A stretch of 64,000 nucleotides of DNA. It comes from a bacterium (GTDB lineage Bacteria; Myxococcota; UBA727; JAUIJE01). The translations under genes and the position numbers were made by a program. Positions within the stretch are counted from its first letter, which is position 1. Every line of letters starts with the position of its first letter. The stretch is from contig JAUIJE010000004.1 in NCBI GenBank assembly GCA_030431455.1, positions 434,001 through 498,000 on the forward strand, read 5' to 3'. This document shows positions 47,534 through 58,100 of this stretch, piece by piece. The notes beneath the pieces were generated by a model. The model was given only the letters and a program-made list of their open reading frames with translations, had not been told where the DNA came from and ran no database searches.

Positions 47534-49432
47534 TCAGCCGTCGTCCGTTTCGAGCCACATCCGCAGATCGGACAGGGCCAGCCGCCCGTCGGGGGCGAGC
47601 TGGATGTCGTTGGCCTCGATGTGGGCCTCGCCCGCGGGGAGCGCGAACCGGCGGTGCAATGCCGTTGTGTCACTGCGCGCGACCACGTGGCCGTGGGCGC
47701 GCACGGTGGGGAACCGATCCTCGAGGTTGCGGGACACCTCATCGACGACCAACCGCCCCTCCGCCCCCCGGGAAAACGACAGCCGGGCCCCTTCCCACAG
47801 CGGGACCGCGCCCGAGGCGAGGCGGAAGTCGAGCTCGCCCTGGGCCCGGAGCACGTCCAGGCCCCCCTCGCTCACCGCGAGCTCGGAGATCTGCACCGCG
47901 GCCCGCGTCCCCTCGGTGAGGTGGGCGTGCACATCGAACAACGCCGCTTCCCCCGCGCGCATGTCCCCTTCGGCGGTCAACGCCCCCGAGAAGGACAGGC
48001 CGTAGTCGGTCCCGGCGACGAGCTTGCCGCTGGCGGTCGCGTTCACCTCGGAGAACCACACCTGGGCCAACCCCAGCGGCAGGATGAGGTCGCGCACCGA
48101 GAGCCGGGCCCCGTCGATGGCCACCTCCACCTGCACGTGGTCGGGACCGAGGCTGATCGACCCCTCGACCCACATCTCGTCGATGGTGATGGCGTGGGGG
48201 GTGCCCCCGATCTCGGCCCGCACGTGGGCTTGCAGCAGCCGCCCCGAGAACTGCCCCGCGGTGAACCGCAGCCGCTCCTCGTCGTCCGACTTGAAGTAGG
48301 CAAGCTCCGCGTCGCGGACCGCGCCGTCGCCGAGCACCAGGTGGGTGCCGTCCCGCAGCACCACCGCGAACCGCTCGAACGCGCCTTGATCGATGCCGAC
48401 CTCAAAGTGCGCCCCGGCATCGAGCCGCTCCCCCTCGAGGGTGGCGCGGAAATCGCCCGCGCCCGCGAGGCCGGCGAGGGAAAAGCGCCGCCCGCGCAGG
48501 TGGCCGTCGGACAGCGCCACCCGGCCCCCGGCGTTGAGGTGCCCTTCGCTGTAGGCCACATCGAACACCGTCGGGTGCTTGAGCGTGAAGGCCCCGATCT
48601 CGCCCAGGGCGAACCGTTCGGGCCGGGGCCGCACCCCCGACGCGTCGATCTCCACCCGGGCGAGGTCGATGGGGATGTCCGCGAGCCCGGCGTCGTCACC
48701 CCCCTCGTCCCCGTCGTCTGGGGCGTCGCCCCCATCGTCCCCGCGGTCCCCGGCGGGGGCCGCGCCGTCGTCATCGGGGGCGGCGGTCCCGCCCGGGGGC
48801 CTGGGCGCCTCGTCGGGGCGGGGGGGCGCGGCGGGCGACCCGGGGGCCGGGGGCGCTCCCTCGCCGAACAGCTCGCCGTCTTCGTCGGGCCAGAGCGCGA
48901 CCAGGTCCTCGAGGGCCTCGGGTACTCGCAGGTTCCCAAGGGACAAGGCGGACAGGTTGAGGTCCGGAAAGTTCTTCAGGTCGACGACCACGCTCCCGTC
49001 CGGGCTGAGCCGCAGGCCGCGCAGCTTGGCCCCGAAGGGCAGGTCCACCGGGGGGTCGATCCGGCCCTGGGTGCTCTGGCGGTCGATGAACCCCTCTTTG
49101 ACCTCGAGGTCGAACAGCGCGCGGTGGCCCGGGGGCAGGGCGAACCGAAACGGCCCGATCTTTTTCTCAAACGGCAGCAGCGGCAGGGACACGCTCAGCC
49201 GCGCGAACGCGGTGTGGCGCAGCACCTCCTTGAGGGCCACCGTCTGCAAGGGGGGCACGACAAACGCGCCCTCGAGATCCGGTCGCTGCAAGACAGGTCG
49301 CGACAAGCCCTCGGCGAGGCGGGACTCGGGCCCCGCGGCCTCGAGATCCTCGAGGGACACCTCGACCCGGCCCACCGACAGGACCAGGCGGGCCTTTTCC
49401 AGCTGGTTGCGCCTCTTTGGCGGGTCGCTCAT
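47534..49432 (-). CDS. Large protein with AsmA/DUF748-like beta-helix pattern, unknown
   Basis: The 632-residue product has no signal peptide. Its sequence is rich in short repeating beta strands (LRGLRLSPDGSVVVDLKNF, RVALSDGHLRGRRFSL), as in AsmA- or DUF748-type proteins. A disordered, acidic Pro/Asp/Gly/Ala segment lies at about residues 195-255. ATG 49432 is preferred over an upstream extension. It is divergent from the transglutaminase-like gene, with a 142-bp gap between them. No function can be assigned. Confidence 0.65.
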   Translation of the reverse strand: MSDPPKRRNQLEKARLVLSVGRVEVSLEDLEAAGPESRLAEGLSRPVLQRPDLEGAFVVPPLQTVALKEVLRHTAFARLSVSLPLLPFEKKIGPFRFALPPGHRALFDLEVKEGFIDRQSTQGRIDPPVDLPFGAKLRGLRLSPDGSVVVDLKNFPDLNLSALSLGNLRVPEALEDLVALWPDEDGELFGEGAPPAPGSPAAPPRPDEAPRPPGGTAAPDDDGAAPAGDRGDDGGDAPDDGDEGGDDAGLADIPIDLARVEIDASGVRPRPERFALGEIGAFTLKHPTVFDVAYSEGHLNAGGRVALSDGHLRGRRFSLAGLAGAGDFRATLEGERLDAGAHFEVGIDQGAFERFAVVLRDGTHLVLGDGAVRDAELAYFKSDDEERLRFTAGQFSGRLLQAHVRAEIGGTPHAITIDEMWVEGSISLGPDHVQVEVAIDGARLSVRDLILPLGLAQVWFSEVNATASGKLVAGTDYGLSFSGALTAEGDMRAGEAALFDVHAHLTEGTRAAVQISELAVSEGGLDVLRAQGELDFRLASGAVPLWEGARLSFSRGAEGRLVVDEVSRNLEDRFPTVRAHGHVVARSDTTALHRRFALPAGEAHIEANDIQLAPDGRLALSDLRMWLETDDG

Positions 49433-49574
49433 CGCCGCGACTTTGAACCGCCAGGCGCCGGAAAACAAACAACTTTTGGATCACGAGAAAAGGGCCTCGC
49501 CCGCGCCAAAATACGTGAGACCGGGAAAGACAAGACGTACAACTGCTCTCCCCAACCCGATCTGGAGTCCTCGA

Positions 49575-52349
49575 ATGCCCCGCATCACCGGCAACCGCCC
49601 GAACATCCCCGTCTCCGCCCTCAAGGGGCAAGAGATCAAGGCCGAAGACAAGGTCGCGTCGACCAAGTCCCACGACATCGACCTCGCCACCGAGGCGGGC
49701 GGCTTTGTCATCCCCGACTTCAAGATTGAGCGCCGCGACATCGCGGACCCCGCGGCCAAGAGCCAGATCATCGAGGACGGCCAGGTCGACCTCACCACGA
49801 TCAAGACCGCGGCCGATTTCAAGACCGCCCTCGCGTCGCTGACCGAGACCCACAAGGCGTTTTTGTCGCCGACCAAGGCCGCGTTCCTCGAGACCCTGCC
49901 CGAGGCCGACCGGTCGAACTTCGCGTTCATCAACATTGTGGGCCGCCGCAACGAGCAGTTCTTCGACGAGGTGATGCAGCTCGTGTCCCGCGCCGGGCTC
50001 ACCGGCGACGAGGCCAAAGAGGCCCGCAAAGCGGTCAACCTCGCGCACCGCGACGCGTTCCGCGGCCGGTCGGTGGACTTCGACCGCGCCGACACCGGGT
50101 CGTACTGGAGCTACGGGCACGACGCGCCGTTTGTGCACGTGTTCGAGTCGATGCTCGAGTCCCTTCCCGAGGACGACCCGAAGCGGGCCGCGATCCAAGC
50201 CCAGATCGATTTCATCTTCACCCACAAATATGTGGATACCGGCGGGGTCGATGAGAACAACGCCGAGAAGACCATGGGCCTCATCGCCATGGACAAAGAC
50301 TCCCGTCACATTGTGTCGATGAAGAAGGGCCAAGAGCACAGCTCGCGCGTGTCCTACGAGACCCTGCAGCTGCCCGCGTCGGTGGGCGGCGAGCACGCGG
50401 GCAAATATGCCTACCGGAGCGGGGACAAGCTCTACTTCGAGGGCAGCAAGACCGAAGTGCCGGCCGAGCTCGCCGACAAGTTGGTGGCCAAGACCGCCGG
50501 GGAGCTGGTGTTCCGCCGGGCCGACAACGAAGAAATCCGCACCGGGTTCCGCTACGACTGGAACGGCAACCGGATGCTCGACGTGGCCAAGATCGACACC
50601 GGTTGGTGGGGCCACTGTGACATCAAGGCGTTGATGGAGACCCTGCTCGCCGACATGTCCGGGTCCAAGGGCGTGACCGAGTACCGGTCCGACACCGACA
50701 AGACCACCGAGTTCAGCAAGAAGATGCAGCTCGAGGCGCTGGCCGCGTTGCTCAACTTCGACGACGTGTACCTGCAGTCCGGCGGCGGGAGCGGGGCGGT
50801 GGCCCTGGGCGAGACCGGTTTTGCCGGGGCCCGCTTCGACGACCGTCCCACCAAAATGAACATCAAGACCAACCGCGGTTCGTCGTCGTTCACCATTCGC
50901 CTCAAGAATCTCGAGGACAAAGACAACCCCGGCACCAACCTCGACCTCGACAAGGCGTTCGCGCTCAAGGTCGCGGACGACAAGAACGAGTCGTTCAAGG
51001 ACAACGACTCGATCCTGCGCGTGGAGCAGGGCGACACCAACTACATCGACGGCTCCGGCCGCAAGCTGGAGGGCACCACCGACGGCTACACCTTCGATGA
51101 CCTCGGCCGGCCGGTGGAGAACAAACAAGCGTTCACCATCGACCTCGCCAACGTGCCCGACGACGCAGAGAAGATCCTCATCGGCACCGAGCTGACCTCC
51201 ATCGAGGGCCGCCAACTCAACCGCATCTACCTCGACCCCAAGACCAAAGAGCTGTCCAGCGTGTCCACCGCGTTCAAAAAGAACGACGAGGGCAAGTACG
51301 TGGCCGAGGAGGGCACCAGCCGCAGCCTCGGCACCATGAACGGCCTTGAGCTCGGGCGCGAGATGACCGCGGGCGACGACATCAAGGGCAAGATCGCGAT
51401 GCTGGAGGAGGCGGTGCGCAAGGGCGACAAGATCGCCACCGACTCGTCCAAGCGCGAAGAGGTGTGGAACGGCGAGGTCCACGCGATCAAGCTCACCACC
51501 GAGTGGCGTTCTGACGACGGCCTGTGGGAGCGGGTGGGGGTGCGCGTGGACGCGACCTTCGGCTCCGGCAAGGTCGGCAGCATCCTCCACAAGCTCGACG
51601 AAGAGGGGAATATTGTGGACAGCCACGAGATCTCCGCCGCGGTGGACTTCTACTGGAAGGACCGTCCCCGGGTGGCGCCCCTCGTCAGCGAGCGCGGTCG
51701 TTGGTACATCAACAAAGGCATGTACGAGCGCGGAGTGCTCAGCCTGGAAGGGGAGAAGCTCCAGGCCTCCCTCGGCGCGATGAACGACCTGAGCGACCTC
51801 ATCTACTTGGGCCTGCGGGGCGACAACAAGCCGCTGTACACCATTGTGCACGACGGCAAGCGCCTGGTGTACGACGACAAGGCGGCCTGGGAAGCCGACG
51901 TCAAGAAGCTCAAAGGCGAGGACGTCACCGAGCCCGGCGGCGGCACCACCGAGCCGGGCAAGGTCAAAGTGGAGAGCAAGCCCGACCTGGCCATCCCGGA
52001 CGCGGATCCCGCGGGGGTGGCGGACACCATCCAGGTGGACGCGGCGGGCAAGCTCAAGGACATCCAGATCGACATCGATCTCAAGCACACCTACGTGGGC
52101 GATCTCCAGGTCGTGCTCGTGGCCCCCACCGGCGACGAGGTCACCTTGCACAAGCGGGGCGGCCGCAGCCGGGACGACATCGTGGGCACCTACGGCGCGG
52201 ATCTGAAGGCCCACGACGACCTCAAGTCCCTGGTGGGCAAAGAGATCAAGGGCGATTGGCAGCTCAAGATCGTCGACATGGCCGGCCAGGATGTAGGCTC
52301 GCTCAAGAGCTGGGCCCTCAACCTCGAGACCGAGACGGTGACCGAGTAG
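49575..52349 (+). CDS. Transglutaminase-elicitor-like protein with C-terminal P domain
   Basis: The 924-residue product lacks any signal peptide or lipobox. Residues about 70-560 match the transglutaminase elicitor family (PF16683), first known in oomycete GP42 proteins: SYWSYGHDAPFVHVFESMLES near residue 177, and GWWGHCD with presumed catalytic Cys348. A long extended region follows, then a P/proprotein-convertase domain (about 800-918: AIPDADPAGVADTI, HTYVGDLQVVLVAPTG, GDWQLKIVDMAGQDVG). A GGAG site precedes ATG 49575. It forms an operon with a HEAT-repeat gene 15 bp downstream. P domains are normally extracellular, so export by a non-Sec route is likely. Protein crosslinking or hydrolysis is inferred. 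Confidence 0.82.
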   Translation: MPRITGNRPNIPVSALKGQEIKAEDKVASTKSHDIDLATEAGGFVIPDFKIERRDIADPAAKSQIIEDGQVDLTTIKTAADFKTALASLTETHKAFLSPTKAAFLETLPEADRSNFAFINIVGRRNEQFFDEVMQLVSRAGLTGDEAKEARKAVNLAHRDAFRGRSVDFDRADTGSYWSYGHDAPFVHVFESMLESLPEDDPKRAAIQAQIDFIFTHKYVDTGGVDENNAEKTMGLIAMDKDSRHIVSMKKGQEHSSRVSYETLQLPASVGGEHAGKYAYRSGDKLYFEGSKTEVPAELADKLVAKTAGELVFRRADNEEIRTGFRYDWNGNRMLDVAKIDTGWWGHCDIKALMETLLADMSGSKGVTEYRSDTDKTTEFSKKMQLEALAALLNFDDVYLQSGGGSGAVALGETGFAGARFDDRPTKMNIKTNRGSSSFTIRLKNLEDKDNPGTNLDLDKAFALKVADDKNESFKDNDSILRVEQGDTNYIDGSGRKLEGTTDGYTFDDLGRPVENKQAFTIDLANVPDDAEKILIGTELTSIEGRQLNRIYLDPKTKELSSVSTAFKKNDEGKYVAEEGTSRSLGTMNGLELGREMTAGDDIKGKIAMLEEAVRKGDKIATDSSKREEVWNGEVHAIKLTTEWRSDDGLWERVGVRVDATFGSGKVGSILHKLDEEGNIVDSHEISAAVDFYWKDRPRVAPLVSERGRWYINKGMYERGVLSLEGEKLQASLGAMNDLSDLIYLGLRGDNKPLYTIVHDGKRLVYDDKAAWEADVKKLKGEDVTEPGGGTTEPGKVKVESKPDLAIPDADPAGVADTIQVDAAGKLKDIQIDIDLKHTYVGDLQVVLVAPTGDEVTLHKRGGRSRDDIVGTYGADLKAHDDLKSLVGKEIKGDWQLKIVDMAGQDVGSLKSWALNLETETVTE

Positions 52350-52364
52350 GGCGGGAGGCAGACG

Positions 52365-53351
52365 ATGGAGATGCAAGCGTTCTCGGAAGCCACCTACAAG
52401 AACATCTTCGGGCTGCGCAAAAAGCGTGAGCTCGAGTTCGCGGATGGGCTGGTCACCGGGCTGTCGAAGATCGATCGGGGGCTGCTCGCGCCGCCGTTGC
52501 CGCATCCTTTTGGTGACCACATCGCCAAGGGCGACGCGGCGGTGCCCGAGCTGGTCAAAATTGTGGAGAGCGAGGTCGGGCAGACCCAATACGACGCCAT
52601 CGACGCGCTCAGTCACATTTTCCTGTACGAGCCGGTCTCGGCCGAGCACGCGCGCCGGCTGCGGCGGGTGCTCAACCGGGCCGGGGTCAGCGAGGGCAAC
52701 GAAGACCTGGTCGCGGCCATCGCCAAGGCGTTGGCCATCGGCCAGGACGAGGAGCTGTTGCGCCGTCAGGTCATGCTGCTGGCGGACGACGATCCGGGCA
52801 TCGTGGCCACCGCCGCGCGCCTGCTCGGCTTCGGCCGGTACCGGGCCGCGGTGCCGATCCTCAATGCCCTGGTCTCGCCGGACCGGTTTTACGAGAGCCG
52901 GTACGTGATCTGGGCCCTGGGCGAGATCGGCGACGACGCCGCCCTGCCCATGCTCGGCTACGCCTTGGCGTCGGGGTATCGCACCGTGGACTGCATGATC
53001 GCGATGGGCAAAATCGGTGACATCTCGTCGGTGCCCAAGCTCACCCCGATGATCACCGGGGGCCTGGCCGAACAACGCGACGCGGCCTACCGGGCGTTGG
53101 CGATGATTTTCGAAAAGAACCGCGTGTTCCTGTCGAGCCTCGCCCACACCCGCCAAGAGTTTTCCCGGCTGATCCTGGGCCAGTTGGAAAAGGGCGACAT
53201 CGACCTGTCCGGCTCGACCCGCTTTCACATGTTGTTGTGCCTGGCGCGCCTCGGGACCCAGCTCGACGTGGCCCGGGTGAAGCAGTTCTTGAAGCTGCCG
53301 CTCGAGGACGACGAGGCCAGCCAACTGCAGGCGTTTTTCACCAAGCGCTGA
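52365..53351 (+). CDS. HEAT-repeat protein
   Basis: The 328-residue product is almost entirely paired helices of the HEAT type; PGIVATAARLLGFGRYRAAVPIL and YESRYVIWALGEIGDDAALPML are clear units. There is no signal peptide or membrane helix. GGGAGG precedes ATG 52365. It follows the transglutaminase-like gene by 15 bp and is followed by a terminator, so the two form a unit. It may hold, chaperone or neutralise the upstream protein, which is an inference from gene order. Confidence 0.82.
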   Translation: MEMQAFSEATYKNIFGLRKKRELEFADGLVTGLSKIDRGLLAPPLPHPFGDHIAKGDAAVPELVKIVESEVGQTQYDAIDALSHIFLYEPVSAEHARRLRRVLNRAGVSEGNEDLVAAIAKALAIGQDEELLRRQVMLLADDDPGIVATAARLLGFGRYRAAVPILNALVSPDRFYESRYVIWALGEIGDDAALPMLGYALASGYRTVDCMIAMGKIGDISSVPKLTPMITGGLAEQRDAAYRALAMIFEKNRVFLSSLAHTRQEFSRLILGQLEKGDIDLSGSTRFHMLLCLARLGTQLDVARVKQFLKLPLEDDEASQLQAFFTKR

Positions 53352-53380
53352 GCCCTTGGGCCCCACACCGGCGTCAACCC

Positions 53381-53411
53381 CGGCCGTCCGCGAGGGCGGC
53401 CGTTTGTCGTT
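53381..53411 (+). terminator. Terminator after the HEAT-repeat gene
   Basis: CGGCCGTCC and GGGCGGCCG pair (one imperfect position) around GCGA, followed by TTTGTCGTT. It ends the transglutaminase-HEAT unit before the SDR gene. Confidence 0.65.
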
Positions 53412-53490
53412 CAGGGTTGAGCGGTCAGACCGGGGTCGTTGACAGGCCGCCGGCGGTTGGCGAATCCCAACCTCTGCCTCGGGAGGAATC

Positions 53491-54315
53491 ATGGCATCGC
53501 TCGCAAACAAGACCGCGCTCATCACCGGGGCAAGCAGAGGCATTGGCAAAGCCATCGCCCTGACCCTGGCCGACGCCGGGTGCAATCTCGTGCTCGCGGG
53601 CAAGACGGTCGAGCCGCACCCGCGCCTGGCCGGTACCCTGCTCGAGACCGAGCAGGAGGCGCAGGCCAAGGGGGCCAAGACCCTCGTGCACCAGGTCGAC
53701 GTGCGCTTCGAAGACGAGGTCGAGCTGATGGTCAAAGAGGCGGTGCGCGCGTTCGGCGGCATCGATTTGTTGATCAACAACGCGGGCGCGATTTCGTTGA
53801 CCGACCTGGCGTCGACGTCGATGAAGAAGTTTGACCTGATGTTCGGGGTCAACGTGCGGGCGACGTATCTTTGTGCCAAGGCCTGCTTGCCCCACTTGGA
53901 AAAGAGCGACCACGCCCACATCTTGAGCATGTCGCCGCCGCCGTCGCTGAAGCCGAGCTGGCTCTCGGGCCACGTGGCCTACACCATGAGCAAGTACGGC
54001 ATGAGCATGGTCACCTTGGGCTTGTCCGACGAGCTCAAAGACAGAGGCATTGCGGTCAACAGCCTGTGGCCGCGCACCGTGATCTGGACCGCGGCGGTGA
54101 ACATGCTGCTCGGCGAGGACGGCAAAGCCCAGTCGCGCACGCCCGAGATCATGGCCGACGCGGCCCGCGCGATCTTGGAGACCCCGCCCGCGGACTTCAC
54201 CGGACGCTGCGTGCTCGACGAGGAAATCCTCACAGAGCGGGGGGTGACCGACTTCGACAAGTACCTGCTCGTGCCCGGGGCCGAGCCGATGCTCGATCTC
54301 TATGTCGAAGACTGA
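53491..54315 (+). CDS. SDR family oxidoreductase, HSDL2-like
   Basis: The 274-residue enzyme has the NAD(P)-binding TGASRGIGKAIA motif (13-24), NNAG, and YxxxK (YTMSKYGMS) of short-chain dehydrogenases. The KTVEPHPRLAGTLLETEQEAQ insert and the SPPPSLKPSW loop match hydroxysteroid-dehydrogenase-like protein 2. In bacteria HSDL2 homologues are tied to fatty-acid or sterol chemistry, but the substrate is not proven. The ATG follows GGAGG. The next gene starts inside its last codons. The sequence around the Gly motif uses rare codons (AGA, ATT). Confidence 0.9.
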   Translation: MASLANKTALITGASRGIGKAIALTLADAGCNLVLAGKTVEPHPRLAGTLLETEQEAQAKGAKTLVHQVDVRFEDEVELMVKEAVRAFGGIDLLINNAGAISLTDLASTSMKKFDLMFGVNVRATYLCAKACLPHLEKSDHAHILSMSPPPSLKPSWLSGHVAYTMSKYGMSMVTLGLSDELKDRGIAVNSLWPRTVIWTAAVNMLLGEDGKAQSRTPEIMADAARAILETPPADFTGRCVLDEEILTERGVTDFDKYLLVPGAEPMLDLYVED

Positions 54316-55048
54316 GCCACCGGGGTTGGTGGCCCAAGGGGCACGGGGCGAACAGCTCGTCGAGCAGTGGGTGCAGCAGTTGGGGCTCTCGCGCGCCGGG
54401 GAGGATGACCCGGTGCGGGTGGTCCTGTCCGATCAAGGCGGGGCGGTGGAGTTTGACGTCGGCGGGCAGCGGGCTCGATTCCGGCTGCAGCTGTGCGGCC
54501 GCGAGGTGCAAGGCCGGGTGAAGTCCCGGGTGCAGAGCAAAGACCCGTTGCTCAAAGCGGTGGGCCGCAAAAAGCGCGTGTGCGACGCCACCTTGGGGTG
54601 GGGGCGCGACGCGTTGGTGTTGGCCGCGGCCGGCAATGAGGTGGTCGGGATCGAGCGCAACGTCGTCGTCGGACGCTTGATGGCGTTGGCGGTGGCGGCG
54701 GCGATGGACGACGCGTGGTTTTTGCGGTGGGTGGCGCCGCGGTTTCGGGTCCAGGTGGGCGACGCCGCCACGGTGCTGCACGAGCGCGCGTTCGACGTCG
54801 TGTACCTCGACCCGATGTTTGGTGGCGAGGACACCAAGGGGCAGGTGAAGAAGGACCTCGCCGCCCTGCGCGCGCTGGTGGGCGAGGGGGAGGCGGGGGC
54901 GGGTGAATTGTTCGCCGCGGCCTGCGCCGCCGCCGCCGAGCGGGTGGTGGTCAAGCGCGCCAAGAACGCCGCCCCGGTTGCGCCGGGGGTCTCCTTTGAC
55001 GTGCCGGGCAAGGCCCACCGCTTCGATGTGTATGACATTGTGCGGTGA
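54302..55048 (+). CDS. rsmJ: 16S rRNA (guanine1516-N2)-methyltransferase
   Basis: RsmJ adds a methyl group to G1516 of 16S rRNA. The 248-residue product shows the family blocks DPLLKAVGRKK, CDATLGWGRDALVLAAAGNEVVGIER and YLDPMFGGE, the last being the catalytic/adenine-binding loop. The start overlaps the SDR gene by 14 bp. The fit to RsmJ is good along the full length. Confidence 0.92.
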   Translation: MSKTEPPGLVAQGARGEQLVEQWVQQLGLSRAGEDDPVRVVLSDQGGAVEFDVGGQRARFRLQLCGREVQGRVKSRVQSKDPLLKAVGRKKRVCDATLGWGRDALVLAAAGNEVVGIERNVVVGRLMALAVAAAMDDAWFLRWVAPRFRVQVGDAATVLHERAFDVVYLDPMFGGEDTKGQVKKDLAALRALVGEGEAGAGELFAAACAAAAERVVVKRAKNAAPVAPGVSFDVPGKAHRFDVYDIVR

Positions 55049-55184
55049 GCGCGGGGGCTTGTGCGGCAAGGTGTGGCAAGCGCGCCCAAAGGCAGACAAA
55101 AGGCGAACGTTTTAGGAGGTTTCAGGCCACCGCCCGGCCGCGTGGGCGAAACTGATCGGGTCAAGACAAGTTCAGGAGCGCCCG

Positions 55185-58100
55185 ATGACCATTCGCAAAT
55201 CCGGCGGCAGCAGCCGCGCCGAAGCCAACCGATTCCGCGCGCTGCGCGACCTGAAAAAGCCCGCGAAAAAAACAACCACGGGCTCGTCCAGCACCAAAAA
55301 GAACACCAAACGCTCGACCCCCCGCACGGGCAAGTCCTCCGCGGCGCCCCAGCCGCCCCGGGTCGGGTATTCCGCGCGGGCCCACGAGACCCAGCTGCGG
55401 CGCTTCTCCAACCAGGCCGCGCCCAGCGCGCCCGCCGACCGCGCGACCCAAGCCCCCGCGCCCCCCGTGCGCCGCGGCCTGACCGGGCTCAACCTCCCGG
55501 CCGCCGACCTCGCCGCGATCCAAGCGGCCCGGGCCCCGGTGGCCACGTCCCCGGCGCTGCAAGCGGACATCGACGCGGCCGAGCAGGCCACCGAGCGGGC
55601 CGCCACCGCGCACGACGACGTGGCGCGCACCCCCGCGCCGACCTCGGCCCCCGCGGGTGAGGCCCTCACCCAAAAACGCGAGACCGCGCGCGCGGCCACC
55701 CAGGAGGCGGTGGTGGCCCAACAACAGGCCAATGCCACTGCAGAGCGGCTGGGCGAGGATATCCCGTACCCGGCCGCGGCCGAGCTGCCCGACGCCCGCA
55801 CCCAGACCGCGGAAGAGACCAACAACGCCGTCGCGCGCGCCGACAACCCCCGCGCGATCCTGGGGCGGGCCCCCGCGGTCAAAGCCCCGGAGCAAGAGGC
55901 CGCCGACCGCGCCCGCGACATTCGGCGCGACAGCGGCGCGGCCCAAACCGAGGTGTTCAGCGCCGAGGAACACCTCGCCGAGCTGCGCGACGCCGGCGCC
56001 CCCGCCCCCGCGATCAACGCCGCCGAGCAACGCTTGGCCGACGCCAACCAAGCCGCCACCGGCTTGGCCCGGGACTCGATCCAGGCGCAGCAACAAGCCA
56101 ATGAGATCGCGCGCACCCAGGGGCAGGACGTCCCCTTCGCCGCGGCCGATGACGTGCCCGCCGAGGTGCTCGACGACCCCGCGCGCCTCAACGACCACTT
56201 GGCCCGGGCGGACCGGAGCACCCAGCGCAGTCTCATTGGCGCTTACCAGCAGGTCGACACCGCCGGCACCGAGGCCGAGGCCGCCATCGACCGGGCCGCG
56301 GCGGCACAGGAAGCGCTGGCCGCCACCGACCCGAGCCTGGGCACCCAGTCCCCCGAGCGCGCCGCCGCCGACCGCGCCACCCGCGACGCGGTAGAGGCCC
56401 AAATCGCCGCCAACGAAGCCGCCGCCGACGCGGGCCAGCCGGTGCCGTACCCCGGGGTGGACGAAATCCCCGAACACTTCTTGGACAACCCCGCCCAGCT
56501 CACCGAACACATCGCGCGCCAAAGCCCCGAGACCCAGCGCGCGATCCTCGGCACCGAGGCCGCGCTCACCGACGAGGTGTACCGGGTCGACGTCGAGCAA
56601 GCCCGCCAAGCCATGGCCCAAGGGGGACCGGCGGGGGCCCAAGCCCTCGAGAACGTGGCCAGCCAATACCAAGGCAACCCCGCGCGGGTGGACCAGCTCA
56701 TCACCGATCTCGGGCCCGAGCTGAGCCAGGTCACCGACGGCCTCGCCACCCAAGACTACGGTCGCGAACAAGCCCAAGAAACTGTGAACAGCCTTGGTCG
56801 CGTGGCCGAACTCGCGTCCCCCGACGGCGCCAACGCCATCGCGGACAACATCATCGCCACCAACAACCTGGCCAATCGCGGCGACAACCGCGAGCTCTGG
56901 TACCTCGACGACGGCATCAACGATGCGCCCAACGGGGGCGGGGTGGTCCTCGGGGGCGCCCTGTCCGCGCGGCTGCGCGAAGCGGGCAGTCCCGGCGCCG
57001 CCTTCGACGTGGGGCGCGACGTCCGGGACAACCTCAACGACCTCACCAGCGACGTGCGCGCCGCGGGTGACGCCCGCGAGTCCGCCGACGCCCAGCTCGC
57101 CGAGGACCTGCGCGATTTCAGCTTCTTGTCTCCCGAGGAGCAAGCCGACTACATCAGTGCCTACCAGTCCGACAACGTCGAGACCTACGCGGCCGAGGCC
57201 GAACAGGCCGCGCGCCTCGACGAGGTCCTTGGCCGCGGGGGGGCGGACCTCGACAAGATCGCGGTCCACGATTCCGCCCAGGTCGACGACGTGGTGCACG
57301 CCTACCGCGACCTCGCGGACACCTCGCTGCCGGGGCGCGCCCTGGAGTGGGCGGTGGCCCCGCAGTCCCCCGAGGTGCAGGCCGCGTTCGCGGGCGAGAC
57401 CGAGAAGATCCACGACGAGGTGTTGCTCCCGGCCATCGCCGGTTCCCTCACCCAGTACCAAGCCGAGGCGGGGGGCGATCAGCAGGCCGCTCTCGACCGG
57501 TTCGAAGCGCAGTTCGACAACGCCAGCCTCGCCCACTCCGTGATCGGCAATCTCGACGACATCCGCGGGGCAGGGACATTGGCGGACCTCGCCACCAGCG
57601 GGGCCGACACCGCGGCGGTGCTGCGGGGCCTGGGCACCGCCCAGGGCCGGGCCGACTATGCCCAGTTGGTGCGCAACCAGGCCAACGCCGCGGACGGCTT
57701 TGGCAAGGTCGACGGGGCCTTCGCGGCCGCGGGGTTTGCGTTCTCGGTGCGCAACTACGGACAGGCAGAGGGCTTCGTCGACACCGTCACCGAGAACGTG
57801 GCCCTCGCCGCCGACGGGGCGGACATCATCGCCACCGGCATCAACACCCTCAACAAGGCCGGGCGCTTGGGCTTCCTCGGCGAGCGGGGGGCGGCCGCGG
57901 CCACCAAGTTCTCGCGCTTCGCGGGCCGCACCGTGCCCTACGTGAACATCGCCCTCAACGCGGTGGCCACCAGCCAATCGGTGGCGGCGGCGATTCGGGA
58001 CCCCAGCGGCGGGGCGATCTTGCAGGCGGTGGGCGATGGCCTCTCGCTGGTGGGCTCGGTGGCGGGCGCGTTCCCCCCGGCCAAGCCGTTCGCCGCGGTG

